DNA of 60,535 nucleotides from Candidatus Martarchaeota archaeon (GTDB lineage Archaea; Micrarchaeota; Micrarchaeia; Micrarchaeales; CABMGC01): NCBI GenBank assembly GCA_023476545.1, contig JAMCYP010000021.1, positions 1 to 60,535 of the forward strand, read 5' to 3'. Shown piece by piece: positions 1 to 9,440 of this stretch (position 1 is its first letter; each line of letters starts with the position of its first letter). The notes under the pieces were generated by a model. It saw only the letters and a program-made list of their open reading frames with translations, ran no database searches and was not told where the DNA came from. The position numbers and the translations under genes were made by a program.

Positions 1-33
1 GCGGGTTCGAGAGTTCAAATCTCTCCCCCTGCC
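1..33 (+). tRNA. 3' part of a tRNA truncated by the window edge
   Basis: T-arm gagag-ttcaaat-ctctc (9-25) followed by a 7-nt acceptor strand cccctgc (26-32); 5' part lies outside the window, so isotype is unknown. Confidence 0.6.
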
Positions 34-72
34 CTCCGTAAGAGCTTTAAGCTTCATCTTGGATGAATAGGC

Positions 73-600
73 ATGGCAAGAGGCAGGAATGCAGCGCAAC
101 ACGCCACCACTTCGAAGATCCTGGTAGTCGTTGGCATACTTATCGCATACTCGTTCTTCGCAACGGTCGGGCTGCTCACACTCAACGGCCAGCTTGCGGC
201 TCCAGGAGTGATCAACCCCCTGATAAAGTTCTCGGTTGGATCTCCATCTTATGCAAACACGACGAACCTAAAGCGGGTGCCGCTGAACCAGACCTTCTGC
301 CCTGAGAACGCAACGATACAGAAAGTGTCCGCGGGGTACAACGCTTATCTCTACTACACCAACGTTACTCCGGGTCAGGTCTTCAGGTACAGCCTGATAT
401 ACAACACCTCGATCGGCGAGTTTGCCAGCGCCACTGTGCTGCCGCCATTCAAGCTGGTCTCATACAGCAACGCGATCCAGAGCCGCATGGACTGCCTCGG
501 CTATCCTGACGCGCACGGCAACGCCACTGTGATGATACAGGCGCCGAACTCCAGCTACTTCGGCCCCATCTACGCGTTCCTGTACTTCAACAGGAGATAG
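73..600 (+). CDS. hypothetical membrane-anchored or secreted protein
   Basis: N-terminal TM segment ILVVVGILIAYSFFATVGLL, then a domain with several N-x-S/T sites. Confidence 0.6.
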   Translation: MARGRNAAQHATTSKILVVVGILIAYSFFATVGLLTLNGQLAAPGVINPLIKFSVGSPSYANTTNLKRVPLNQTFCPENATIQKVSAGYNAYLYYTNVTPGQVFRYSLIYNTSIGEFASATVLPPFKLVSYSNAIQSRMDCLGYPDAHGNATVMIQAPNSSYFGPIYAFLYFNRR

Positions 601-645
601 CGCCCAGATGCAGACTTATATAGGTTGAAAAGAGATAGGCTCACC

Positions 646-1365
646 ATGCCAAGCAACACAAGCCCAAGCATAAGCGTCATCATTCCCACGTACAACGAGG
701 AGAAGTACATAAGGAACGTGTTCGACGGCCTTCGCGATCAGACCTTCCGCAGCTTCGAGACGATAATCGTCGACTGGAACAGCAAGGACTCCACCAGGGA
801 GATAGCTAAGCAGTATGGCGCTAGGGTGCTTGTCGAGAAGGGCAAGGGCATAGGAAGGGCAAGGAACAGGGGCGCCGAGGCTGCCCGAGGCAATCTGCTC
901 GTCTTCCTCGACGCGGACACAAGGCCGCAGAGCGGACTGCTTAAGGCGTATGCCGCTGCGTTCGCTTCCGGAAGGATTGTCGCCGCCACCGGCCCCATAC
1001 TCCCGCTGGAGAAGACAAGCAAGAGGATACGCGCAGGGTACAAGTTCGTCTCTGTACTCTTCGTGAAGGTGTCGATACTCATGGGCCAGCCGTCAATAGT
1101 GGGCTCGAACTTCGCCGTCAGAAAGGACGCGTTCAGGAAGGTAGGCGGCTTCGACGAGAGGTACATGACGCACGAGGACTACGACCTCTCTCTAAGGCTG
1201 AAGAAGGCGGGCAGGATAGTGTACGTAAACGATGCCGTCGTGCACGCGAGCATCCGCCGCGTCAAGGCGTGGGGCGTCTTCGGCTACTTCACCTACCACA
1301 CCGGCAACATGTTTAGATACCACCTCCTGAGGAAGCCGAAGGAGGAGTACGACCCTATACGCTGA
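646..1365 (+). CDS. family 2 glycosyltransferase
   Basis: SVIIPTYNEEKYIRNVFDGLRDQTF, FLDADTRP, GGFDERYMTHEDYDLSLRLKKAG motifs; start set to ATG at 646. Confidence 0.9.
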   Translation: MPSNTSPSISVIIPTYNEEKYIRNVFDGLRDQTFRSFETIIVDWNSKDSTREIAKQYGARVLVEKGKGIGRARNRGAEAARGNLLVFLDADTRPQSGLLKAYAAAFASGRIVAATGPILPLEKTSKRIRAGYKFVSVLFVKVSILMGQPSIVGSNFAVRKDAFRKVGGFDERYMTHEDYDLSLRLKKAGRIVYVNDAVVHASIRRVKAWGVFGYFTYHTGNMFRYHLLRKPKEEYDPIR

Positions 1366-1469
1366 ATTGCCTCGTGAAAGCACTCAGCAAGCATTATAAA
1401 CTTTTTCAACAAATAGCATATGAGCTCTTTATTAAGACCCACAGCGAATAATGTGCGCTAGCTGATCCA

Positions 1470-1652
1470 ATGGAGTATACTAAATTTGAGAAGGCGAGGA
1501 TTGTAGGCGCGAGAGCGCTGCAGCTCGCCTACGGGGCCCCGCCCCTGATAAAGGTGCCCGAGGGCGTGGCGGATCCGCTCGCCCTGGCAGAGCTGGAGTT
1601 CAAGGAAGACGTAATACCGATAGCTGTAGTCAGGGGCAAGGTGCAGAAGTGA
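1470..1652 (+). CDS. rpo6: DNA-directed RNA polymerase subunit K (Rpo6)
   Basis: [25 protein letters not shown] and [21 protein letters not shown] match the RpoK/Rpb6 core; TATA-like element upstream near 1394-1405. Confidence 0.9.
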   Translation: MEYTKFEKARIVGARALQLAYGAPPLIKVPEGVADPLALAELEFKEDVIPIAVVRGKVQK

Positions 1653-3091
1653 TGGAGCAGAGCTACGACGTCATAGTAGCGGGCGCGGGCATGGCCGGCG
1701 CTCTGGCCGCGATCTCCGCCGCGAAGGGCGGCACAAAGGTTCTGCTTCTTGACAGGAACGATCAGCAGGAAGCGGGCAAGAAGACCAACTGGGGATGGGT
1801 CTGCGGCGACGCTGTCGCAAAGGCACACATAGATTTCATAGAGAAGGAGACGGGCATAAGGCTGGGCGAGCCGGAGCTTGACCACAAGGTCGACGGCGTA
1901 TACGTTCTCAGCCCGGACATGAAGAACAAGTTCATGTTCGAGGGAGCCGGCTACACGCTGGACAGGCCCAAGTACGCAAGGAGGATGGTGCAGGAGGCCA
2001 TCAAACTCGGCGTCGACTACAAGCCCAGACACGAGGTCGAGGGACCCGTCGTAGAGAACGGCGAACTCGTCGGAGTGTTCGGAAAGGACGACAAGACGCA
2101 GCACTATGAGGTACGCGCCAAGATAATCATCGACTGCCTGGGCATGGCGAGCACGCTGAGGAGGAGGCTCCCGCCTAACGAGTTCATAGAGAAGGACGTT
2201 AGCACCGAAGACATAGAGTCTACCGGCAGGTACATAGCGAGGTTTGACCATGTCAGCGAGGACCTCAACTACTACGATCCGAACAACGCGATAATACATT
2301 TGAACCAGCAGCTCGCACCTGGAGGCTACGGCTGGGTCTTCCCCAAGAGCGACGGCAAGATAAACATAGGAATAGGGGTGGAGAAGAAGAGCCTTGATAA
2401 GCGCAACGCGAAGATGGGCAAGACCGACACGCTGCACAAGCTCATAGACGAGTACGTGGCGTGGAACCCGGTGCTGAAGAACATGAAGGTTGACGAGACC
2501 GACCGCAACGGCAAGGGCTACTGGTCAGTGGCGGTGCGCAGGCAGTTCGACAGCCTTGTATACAAGAACTACCTCGGCGCCGGAGACACGATGACGATGC
2601 CGAACCCGATAAGCGCGGGAGGAATAGGCCCTGCTATGGTCGCTGGCATACTTGCAGGTCAGACCGCAGCGGAGGCTGTTGCGGCAAATGACACAAGCAT
2701 GGACTTCCTGTGGAAGTACAACATCAGATTCAACGACGCATACGGAAACAAGACCGCAGGGCTCGAGGTCTTCAGGATCTATCTGCAGAGCCTGAACAAC
2801 GACCTGATCAACTACGGCATGAGCCACTTCCTATCGAAGAAGGAGGCGGAGGCGATGAGCTACGGACTCGTGCCTGAGATAGGCATCGCAAGCACGTTCC
2901 AGAAGGTGCTGAGCGGAATTGCAAACATGAACGCTTTCAAGAACCTGCTCTACGCCCACGGGGCTATGAAGAGGCTGATAGAGGTGTACAAGAAGTACCC
3001 CGCGGGCCCGAACGAGTTCAAGAACTGGAAGGGCATAGTTGCAAAGGAGATCTCGGAAGCGAAGGCAAAGTTCCCCGCGAATCCGGTGTAG
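1652..3091 (+). CDS. geranylgeranyl reductase family FAD-dependent oxidoreductase
   Basis: N-terminal FAD motif VIVAGAGMAGALAAISAAKGGTKVLLLDR; GGYGWVFPKSDGKINIGIGV; GAGDTMTMPNPISAGGIGPAMVAG. Confidence 0.9.
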   Translation: MEQSYDVIVAGAGMAGALAAISAAKGGTKVLLLDRNDQQEAGKKTNWGWVCGDAVAKAHIDFIEKETGIRLGEPELDHKVDGVYVLSPDMKNKFMFEGAGYTLDRPKYARRMVQEAIKLGVDYKPRHEVEGPVVENGELVGVFGKDDKTQHYEVRAKIIIDCLGMASTLRRRLPPNEFIEKDVSTEDIESTGRYIARFDHVSEDLNYYDPNNAIIHLNQQLAPGGYGWVFPKSDGKINIGIGVEKKSLDKRNAKMGKTDTLHKLIDEYVAWNPVLKNMKVDETDRNGKGYWSVAVRRQFDSLVYKNYLGAGDTMTMPNPISAGGIGPAMVAGILAGQTAAEAVAANDTSMDFLWKYNIRFNDAYGNKTAGLEVFRIYLQSLNNDLINYGMSHFLSKKEAEAMSYGLVPEIGIASTFQKVLSGIANMNAFKNLLYAHGAMKRLIEVYKKYPAGPNEFKNWKGIVAKEISEAKAKFPANPV

Positions 3092-3105
3092 ACGCTCTCA
3101 TCTTC

Positions 3106-3846
3106 TTACATGTCGGCTGACATGAGGTCCTTTACCCTGCCGATCAGCGAGCCATCCATTCCGTAGACGTCCGCCTTTCCAAACTCGAAGACATCGTTCT
3201 TGAACATCGGCAGGTAGAGCTTCGTCTTCGGGCTGAGGGCGCTGCCAGTTATGAGGCTGTTGAACGAAGGCGCCGCGACAAGTTTCACTGCTCTGTTGTA
3301 GCGCGCATACTTCTTCGACGCCTTGGCTGTGACCTTTGAGACGATCCATATCTTCTCCAGCGAGTCGTTGTTCCTGAGCGCGTAGTGCCCGTGACCCACA
3401 ACCACATACCTCTCCATCATCGCGGCACTGGAGGGCCACGAGTTGCCATGCGTCAACGCCACGCCCCCGATTATCATCTCGCTTTCGACAGGTATCTTGA
3501 AGCCCATGTTGGAAAGCACCCGCCCAATCCCTCCATCGTGGTTTCCGCGGACCACGCAGGTATCTGCGCCGGCTATGCTCTCAAAGAACGTCTTGAGCTC
3601 GCGGTACTCGGCGAACTTCGGCGAGCCTATGCTCTCCTTCACGTCGCCCAGCAGGACCAACCTCCTTGCCTTCGCCTCCTTGTACGTTTCAAGCAGGCTT
3701 TCGGCCATGCGTTCCGTTGCGCGCTGGAAGTAGAAGCCCTTCTCCCTCAGCTTCAGGTGCATGCCTATGTGAAGGTCGCCGACAACGAGCGCGCGCTCCT
3801 TCCTGATCAGCAGCGCCGGCCTGCCTTTCACGAACGATACGAGCAT
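3106..3846 (-). CDS. metallophosphoesterase (archaeal YfcE/SbcD-like)
   Basis: VVGDLHIG, VLLGDVKES, VVRGNHDGG, LTHGNSWP, VVVGHGHY; start trimmed to MLVSFVKGRP at 3846 because the longer ORF runs into the M50 gene. Confidence 0.85.
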   Translation of the reverse strand: MLVSFVKGRPALLIRKERALVVGDLHIGMHLKLREKGFYFQRATERMAESLLETYKEAKARRLVLLGDVKESIGSPKFAEYRELKTFFESIAGADTCVVRGNHDGGIGRVLSNMGFKIPVESEMIIGGVALTHGNSWPSSAAMMERYVVVGHGHYALRNNDSLEKIWIVSKVTAKASKKYARYNRAVKLVAAPSFNSLITGSALSPKTKLYLPMFKNDVFEFGKADVYGMDGSLIGRVKDLMSADM

Positions 3847-3904
3847 CAACCTCTCATTCTCAAAGCAGTTTATTATACTTGACAGCCGAATACAGCAAGA
3901 GCGC

Positions 3905-4975
3905 ATGGCAGACGCCTTAAAGATCGCAAGGATATGGGGCATAGACATAGACCTGCACTGGACCTTCATAGCGCTGCTGCTCGTAACGCTGTACATAAGC
4001 ATATACAGCAGCCTCATCCTCTTCGTAATAATAGTGCTGCTCTTCGTCTGCGTGCTGGTGCATGAGCTTGCGCACTCGTTCGTCTCGCTCAGGAACGGCA
4101 TACCGGTCAGCAGGATAATGCTGCTGCCCCTCGGCGGCGTCTCGATCATAGACCTGGCCAACATAGACCCCAGGGTGGAGTTCAACATAGCCATAGCCGG
4201 GCCGCTGATGAGCTTCCTGCTCGGCGCGGTCTTCGGCTTACTTTCGGTGCTGTCGCCTATCGGGCCGGTAACAAGCCTGCTGCAGACGCTCTTCCTGCTC
4301 AACATCCTCCTCGGCGGATTCAACCTGCTGCCAGCATTTCCGACCGACGGAGGGCGCGTATTCAGGAGCTACCTTGAGAGGAAGCACGACGAGTACGTGG
4401 CGACCGAGCTGACGGTCAAGGCGAGCAACATAATCCTCGGGCTCTTCGTGCTGGGAACCGTGGCATACGTGCTGCTGATAGACGCGCCCTTCTACTCCAA
4501 GGAGTTCATCTTCCTCTGGAACCTGCTCATAGTCTTCTTCCTCTACGGCGGCGCCCGCCAGGAGAAGCAGATGATGGAGATAAAGAGAAGGTCGCGGGGC
4601 ATAAAGCTGGGCACTCTGGCCACCAGGCACTTCGCGCTCGTCAAGCCGGAGAGCAACGTCAAGGAGATGTACGACAAGGTGAGGCTTAGCAAGGAGCACC
4701 TGCTCATAACCAAACTCAGGGGAGGGACCTACGCGTACATCAACCTTCTCGGCAAGACCGCGCTGCGCCCAGGCGCGTTGGCGGGCGACGTTGCAGTCAA
4801 GATACCCAGCGTAGATTCCGGAGAGAACATAGTCGACGCGCTAGAGACCATGGAGTCTAACGAAGCTGGGATAGCGGCGGTGACGCGACGCGGAAAACTG
4901 GTCGGGATAGTTACCATATCGCACATCCAGGCGTTCCTCTCGCTGCACGCGCTGAGGGCCCAGAGCCAAAAGTAA
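3905..4975 (+). CDS. M50 family site-2 protease-like membrane metalloprotease with C-terminal CBS-like region
   Basis: VHELAHSFVSLRNG, NLLPAFPTDGGR, multiple TM segments. Confidence 0.9.
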   Translation: MADALKIARIWGIDIDLHWTFIALLLVTLYISIYSSLILFVIIVLLFVCVLVHELAHSFVSLRNGIPVSRIMLLPLGGVSIIDLANIDPRVEFNIAIAGPLMSFLLGAVFGLLSVLSPIGPVTSLLQTLFLLNILLGGFNLLPAFPTDGGRVFRSYLERKHDEYVATELTVKASNIILGLFVLGTVAYVLLIDAPFYSKEFIFLWNLLIVFFLYGGARQEKQMMEIKRRSRGIKLGTLATRHFALVKPESNVKEMYDKVRLSKEHLLITKLRGGTYAYINLLGKTALRPGALAGDVAVKIPSVDSGENIVDALETMESNEAGIAAVTRRGKLVGIVTISHIQAFLSLHALRAQSQK

Positions 4976-5019
4976 TTTAAATCCTCTTTCTCCACTGGAT
5001 AGTGCGACCAGTGGTATTA

Positions 5020-8000
5020 GTGCTCTACCTCAAATCCATGAGCATAGACAAGTTTAAGTCATTCAAGCACATTAGCGTTATTTTCAACAAGGGCTTCAAC
5101 TGCGTAGTCGGGCCCAACGGCAGCGGAAAGAGCAACATAGTAGATGCGCTGCTCTTTTCTCTAGGTGAGAACTCGCTGCGCAGACTCAGGGTCGACCGCC
5201 TGCAGTATCTTATACGCGAAGGATCGAGCCGCGGCTCCTCAAGCCTGTCAAAGGCGCACGTGAAGATAGAGCTGGATGGCGACGAGAAGTTCGAGATAAC
5301 GAGAGGCATACGCGCTGACGGCAAGACGGTATACAGGCTCAACGGCAAGCGCATGACCCGACAGGATGTCATAGAGGTGCTCAAGAAGCACATGGTGCAC
5401 ATAGACGAGACCAGCACCATAGCTCAGGGCGAGATCAACAAGATAATCGAGGCGAACGCCAAGCAGCGCAGAGAGTTCATAGACATAGCTGCTGGCATAC
5501 AGGAGTTCGAGTACAAGAAGAAGGAGGCGATGTCCGAGCTTGAGAAGGTGGGAGTAAGGGTGAGCACCGCGCAGGCGATGCTCAACGAGAGGCTCTCGTT
5601 CCTGAACGAGCTTGCAAAGGAGAAGGATGCAGCGGAGAGCTACCTGACGATGAGCAAGAGGCTTAAGGCGCTCAACTACAGCATACTCATCAGGAAGCAG
5701 AAGGCGTCGCAGCTCTCGCTTGACGGCTACGCCAAGGAGATAGCGAAGCTTGAGGGAGAGAAGAAGGCGGTGGAGGCGAAGCTGGCCGAGTACTCCGGCA
5801 AGATATCCGCGCTGTCAGAGGAGAGGCAGAAGATATCGGACATGCTCACCAACAACACCAGCGCGCTCGACGGCGTCAACAAGAAGCTCGGGTATGTGAG
5901 CAACGAGCTCAGCGCGCTGGAGGTCAAGATGACAAACGGCACGTCAACGATCGAGGAGACGGAGGGGCAGATATCCGCGCTTACGGCGGAGACGAAGGCA
6001 GCAGCGGATCAGATCAGGGCAGACGCGGAGGAGGCGGCTGGCATAAGGTCAAAGCTGGGCGAGCTTGAGGCGCAGGCGAAGAAGCTCGGCGTCTCTGGCG
6101 GTCCGGGCGAGTCCGGGAAGAGGGTCAAGGAGCTAGACGTGTCGATATCCGCGCTTGAGAAGGATTTTGCACAGGCGCAGGAGAAGTTCTCAAGGCTGCA
6201 GACGGAGAAGACGCTCACAGATTCAAAGAAGGTCGACGCTGCAGGCAGCGTCTCCAAGCTTGCGAAGCAGATAGAGGAGGAGATGGCTGCCGCGAAGGAG
6301 ATGGAGAAGAAGGCGCAGGCAGAGAAGTCAAAGAAGGAGCGCGCGGAGAAGGCATCGGTGGAGCTCCAGTCACGGGCAGAGGAGCTCAGGGAGACGCTCT
6401 CCGGACTGGACAGCCAGATAATCACGCTCAAGGAGCAGAGGGCTGCAAGCCACTCCCGCGACGGGGCCATGCAGGGCAAGCTGAAGGCGGCATTCGCCGA
6501 CTCTCCCGGATTCTTCGGAACCGTGGCTGACCTCTGCACATACGATGGCAAGAACGCCGAGGCTGTGGAGTCTGCCGCAGGTTCGAGGTTCAACTACTTC
6601 GTTGTGGACAGCATCGAGACCGCGAACGAGATGATACAGTACCTGAGGAAGCAGAACCTGGGCCGCGCCACGTTCATGCCCCTGCGCGAGCTGCGCGTTG
6701 AGACCGAGTCGAAGGAGAAGGGGCTGCAGCACCTGACCAGCCTGCTGAAGTACGACTCAAAGTTCGCGAAGGTCTTCGAGTACATATTCAGCAACACGTA
6801 CCTTGTCAACGATGTTGACGAGGCCAAGTCGATAGGCATAGGCAGGCACAGGTACGTGACCGCATCAGGCGAGCTCGTGGAGCGGGCGGGCATAGTGTCC
6901 GGAGGCTCAAGGGCTAAGGTGCTCTCGATCGCAAGCATAGAGAAGAAGCTAAAGGAACTCGAGTCGGCAAGGACTGGCGCGTTCTCAGAGGCTCGCGACA
7001 TAGACTCAAGGCACTTCAACAGCAGGAAGGAGGTGGCGGAAGCTGACATAGCGTTCGCCGCAGCCAACTCATCCATACAGGAGTACAACACGCGCATAAA
7101 GGAGCTCGGCAGGCAGAAGTCTGAGATCGAGTCCTCGCTCAGCGCTTCCGATAAGGAAACGGTAAAGGCGGTGTCTGAGCTCGAGTCCTTGGGCAGAAAG
7201 GCGGCCCAGCTCGCCAAGGAGCTGGAGCAGAAGAAGCAGGAGCGCAGCGTCGCCTACAACGAGTCGCTTGAAGCGGCGCAGAAGGGCATGAGCAAGGAGG
7301 CCGCTGACAGACTCTCATCGGTCAACAAGGAGATCGAGGCGGCGAAGATAAGGCTCGCGGAGATACAGCAGCAGGACAAGATGCTCAACGGAACCTCGCA
7401 GCAGAAAGGCAGGGAGCTTGCGGAGAGGAACTCGCTGCTCGAGAAGAGCAGGAAGGCGCAGGCGGAGTACGTTAAGAGAAAGACGGAACTGCAGAAGGAG
7501 CAGGTGCAGATAGAGAGCAGGATGAAGAAGAGCAGCAAGAGCAACAAGGAGGCGCTGGAGAGGCAGGACTCCATAGCAAAGGAGCTGGAGAAGCTCATCA
7601 CAGAGCAGGCCGGGCAGAACGCGAGGTCAGAGGGCGTGGAGAAGCAGGCGAACGACGTGCGCGTGAGGCAGGGCCAGGTCGAGATGAGGCTCAACGACAT
7701 AGCTGCGGAGCTTACCGCCTACGGCAACGCGCAGCCAGAACTCCTCAACGAGGACGTGGAGAAGATGGAGAAGGAGTCGGGAGTGCTCGCCACGAAGATA
7801 GAGGCCCTTGGCAACGTAAACCTCAAGGCGCCGGAGGCGTACGACGAGAAGGCGCAGAGCGTCAACGAGGCCACAGTCAAGGTCAACACCCTCGAGGGCG
7901 AGAAGAAGGCGGTGCTTGCCATGATAGAGGAGATAGACTCGAAGAAGCTCAACGCTTTCATAACCACTTTCAACGAGGTGAGCAAGAACTTCAGCAAGCT

Positions 8001-8406
8001 CTACAACTACATCTACCCGGGCAAGGCCAGGATAGAGCTCGATGACGTCAACAACCCGCTTAACACGGGCCTGAGCATAAAGATAGAGGACCCGAATTTC
8101 GTCGGCCACACACGCGGCCTCTCCGGCGGGCAGAAGTCCCTCATCTCCCTGATGCTCCTCTTCTCGATACACATGTGCAAGCCGTCTAGCATTTACCTCT
8201 TCGACGAGATAGACACCGCGCTTGACAAAGAGAACTCGCAGAAGCTGTCGCAGCTGATAAAGCAGATGGCAAAGGAGGCGCAGTTCATAGTGGTGAGCCA
8301 CAACGACTCGCTGATAGTCAATGCCGATGTGGCCGTAGGCGTCACGAAGAGCGGCGGCGACTCCCAAGTGTATGGCATAGAAATATCAAACGTTAGTAAG
8401 CAATAG
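5020..8406 (+). CDS. smc: chromosome segregation protein SMC
   Basis: YLKSMSIDKFKSF, VVGPNGSGKSNIVDALLFSLGE, long coiled coils, hinge, LSGGQKSLISLMLLF, YLFDEIDTALD; GTG at 5020 gives the expected SMC N-terminus. Confidence 0.95.
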   Translation: MLYLKSMSIDKFKSFKHISVIFNKGFNCVVGPNGSGKSNIVDALLFSLGENSLRRLRVDRLQYLIREGSSRGSSSLSKAHVKIELDGDEKFEITRGIRADGKTVYRLNGKRMTRQDVIEVLKKHMVHIDETSTIAQGEINKIIEANAKQRREFIDIAAGIQEFEYKKKEAMSELEKVGVRVSTAQAMLNERLSFLNELAKEKDAAESYLTMSKRLKALNYSILIRKQKASQLSLDGYAKEIAKLEGEKKAVEAKLAEYSGKISALSEERQKISDMLTNNTSALDGVNKKLGYVSNELSALEVKMTNGTSTIEETEGQISALTAETKAAADQIRADAEEAAGIRSKLGELEAQAKKLGVSGGPGESGKRVKELDVSISALEKDFAQAQEKFSRLQTEKTLTDSKKVDAAGSVSKLAKQIEEEMAAAKEMEKKAQAEKSKKERAEKASVELQSRAEELRETLSGLDSQIITLKEQRAASHSRDGAMQGKLKAAFADSPGFFGTVADLCTYDGKNAEAVESAAGSRFNYFVVDSIETANEMIQYLRKQNLGRATFMPLRELRVETESKEKGLQHLTSLLKYDSKFAKVFEYIFSNTYLVNDVDEAKSIGIGRHRYVTASGELVERAGIVSGGSRAKVLSIASIEKKLKELESARTGAFSEARDIDSRHFNSRKEVAEADIAFAAANSSIQEYNTRIKELGRQKSEIESSLSASDKETVKAVSELESLGRKAAQLAKELEQKKQERSVAYNESLEAAQKGMSKEAADRLSSVNKEIEAAKIRLAEIQQQDKMLNGTSQQKGRELAERNSLLEKSRKAQAEYVKRKTELQKEQVQIESRMKKSSKSNKEALERQDSIAKELEKLITEQAGQNARSEGVEKQANDVRVRQGQVEMRLNDIAAELTAYGNAQPELLNEDVEKMEKESGVLATKIEALGNVNLKAPEAYDEKAQSVNEATVKVNTLEGEKKAVLAMIEEIDSKKLNAFITTFNEVSKNFSKLYNYIYPGKARIELDDVNNPLNTGLSIKIEDPNFVGHTRGLSGGQKSLISLMLLFSIHMCKPSSIYLFDEIDTALDKENSQKLSQLIKQMAKEAQFIVVSHNDSLIVNADVAVGVTKSGGDSQVYGIEISNVSKQ

Positions 8407-8420
8407 TACTGGTTGTTTCC

Positions 8421-9437
8421 TTGAAGGTTAGGAAGAAAAAGAAGGAGCCAAGCCTGTCATGGCTCCTCTACATTCTCTTGGTGGCTCTGATCATAGTCTA
8501 CGCGCTGTACGGCAACATAGTCATAGGCGCTGTCGCATTCTTCCTGATAATAATCATACTTGTTTTCGAGGTCAAGACCAGCATAGCGACTGAGGGCACG
8601 AAGAAGAGCCTTGTCGACATAGGCGCGGCGGTGGGCGCCGCGATAGTCGTCTGGGTGCTGCTCATAGTTGTCCTGCAGACCCCGGCCCCCGTGGACGCGG
8701 TGTCGAGCTGCAGCATGCTTCCCGTCATGCACCGCGGAGACCTGGTGGTGCTTCACGGCATCGGCAACGTCTCGAGCTTCGCGGCACAGCACAACGTGCC
8801 CGTGATAAACGTCAGCAGGTCCGCATTCGACAAGATGGAGGGCAACATGTCCAACGAGTTCCTGGCATATTTCGCATACGCTGACAACGCGTCGAGAATC
8901 GCGTACGCGATAGCGAACAACACCACGTACAACGTCAGCCTCTACAACACGCTCTGCGCATCCCAGTACACGTACCTCAACCAGCCAGGCAAGATAGCCA
9001 CCTGCCAAGTCTCGGCGAAGGAGCAGGCCCGCAACCTGATACGATACAACTACTCGCTCGGCAGCATAAACATAGGCGGCCAGCTCTTCAAGGCCATATA
9101 CACATCGCAGATAAGCATAGGCAACACCACGCTCTCAGAGAACTACAGCAATCCCATAATCGTGTACAAGACCACCAGCCGCGACTCGTTCAGCGGGGAC
9201 ATAATACACAGGCTCTACGCCGTGCTCAACGTTAGCGGCGAGTACTACTTCCTCACAAAGGGCGACAACAACCAGGCGCTCGACATAGAGTTCGGCAACT
9301 ACCCCGCGAACCAGAGCGCGGTCCTCGGATATGTCATAGCGGACATACCTGTAGTGGGCTACGTAAAGCTGCTGCTGAGCGGCCAGATCGCCACTCCCGC
9401 AGGCTGCAACCAGACGCTGTCCACGAACCCTCCATAG
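8421..9437 (+). CDS. archaeal-type signal peptidase I (S26B) with a large glycosylation-rich insertion
   Basis: N-terminal TM segments, SSCSMLPVMHRGDLVVL, FSGDIIHRLYAV, LTKGDNNQALD. Confidence 0.8.
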   Translation: MKVRKKKKEPSLSWLLYILLVALIIVYALYGNIVIGAVAFFLIIIILVFEVKTSIATEGTKKSLVDIGAAVGAAIVVWVLLIVVLQTPAPVDAVSSCSMLPVMHRGDLVVLHGIGNVSSFAAQHNVPVINVSRSAFDKMEGNMSNEFLAYFAYADNASRIAYAIANNTTYNVSLYNTLCASQYTYLNQPGKIATCQVSAKEQARNLIRYNYSLGSINIGGQLFKAIYTSQISIGNTTLSENYSNPIIVYKTTSRDSFSGDIIHRLYAVLNVSGEYYFLTKGDNNQALDIEFGNYPANQSAVLGYVIADIPVVGYVKLLLSGQIATPAGCNQTLSTNPP

Positions 9438-9440
9438 GAA

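Noticed and set aside
1529-2437. 302-aa minus-strand ORF opposite geranylgeranyl reductase
   Set aside because: Antisense to a clear enzyme with conserved FAD motifs.
5025-8378. Many long minus-strand ORFs antisense to smc (for example 7627-8367, 246 aa)
   Set aside because: Shadow ORFs of a GC-rich, strongly biased coding region; Leu/Ser/His-rich with no family features, while SMC is unambiguous on the other strand.
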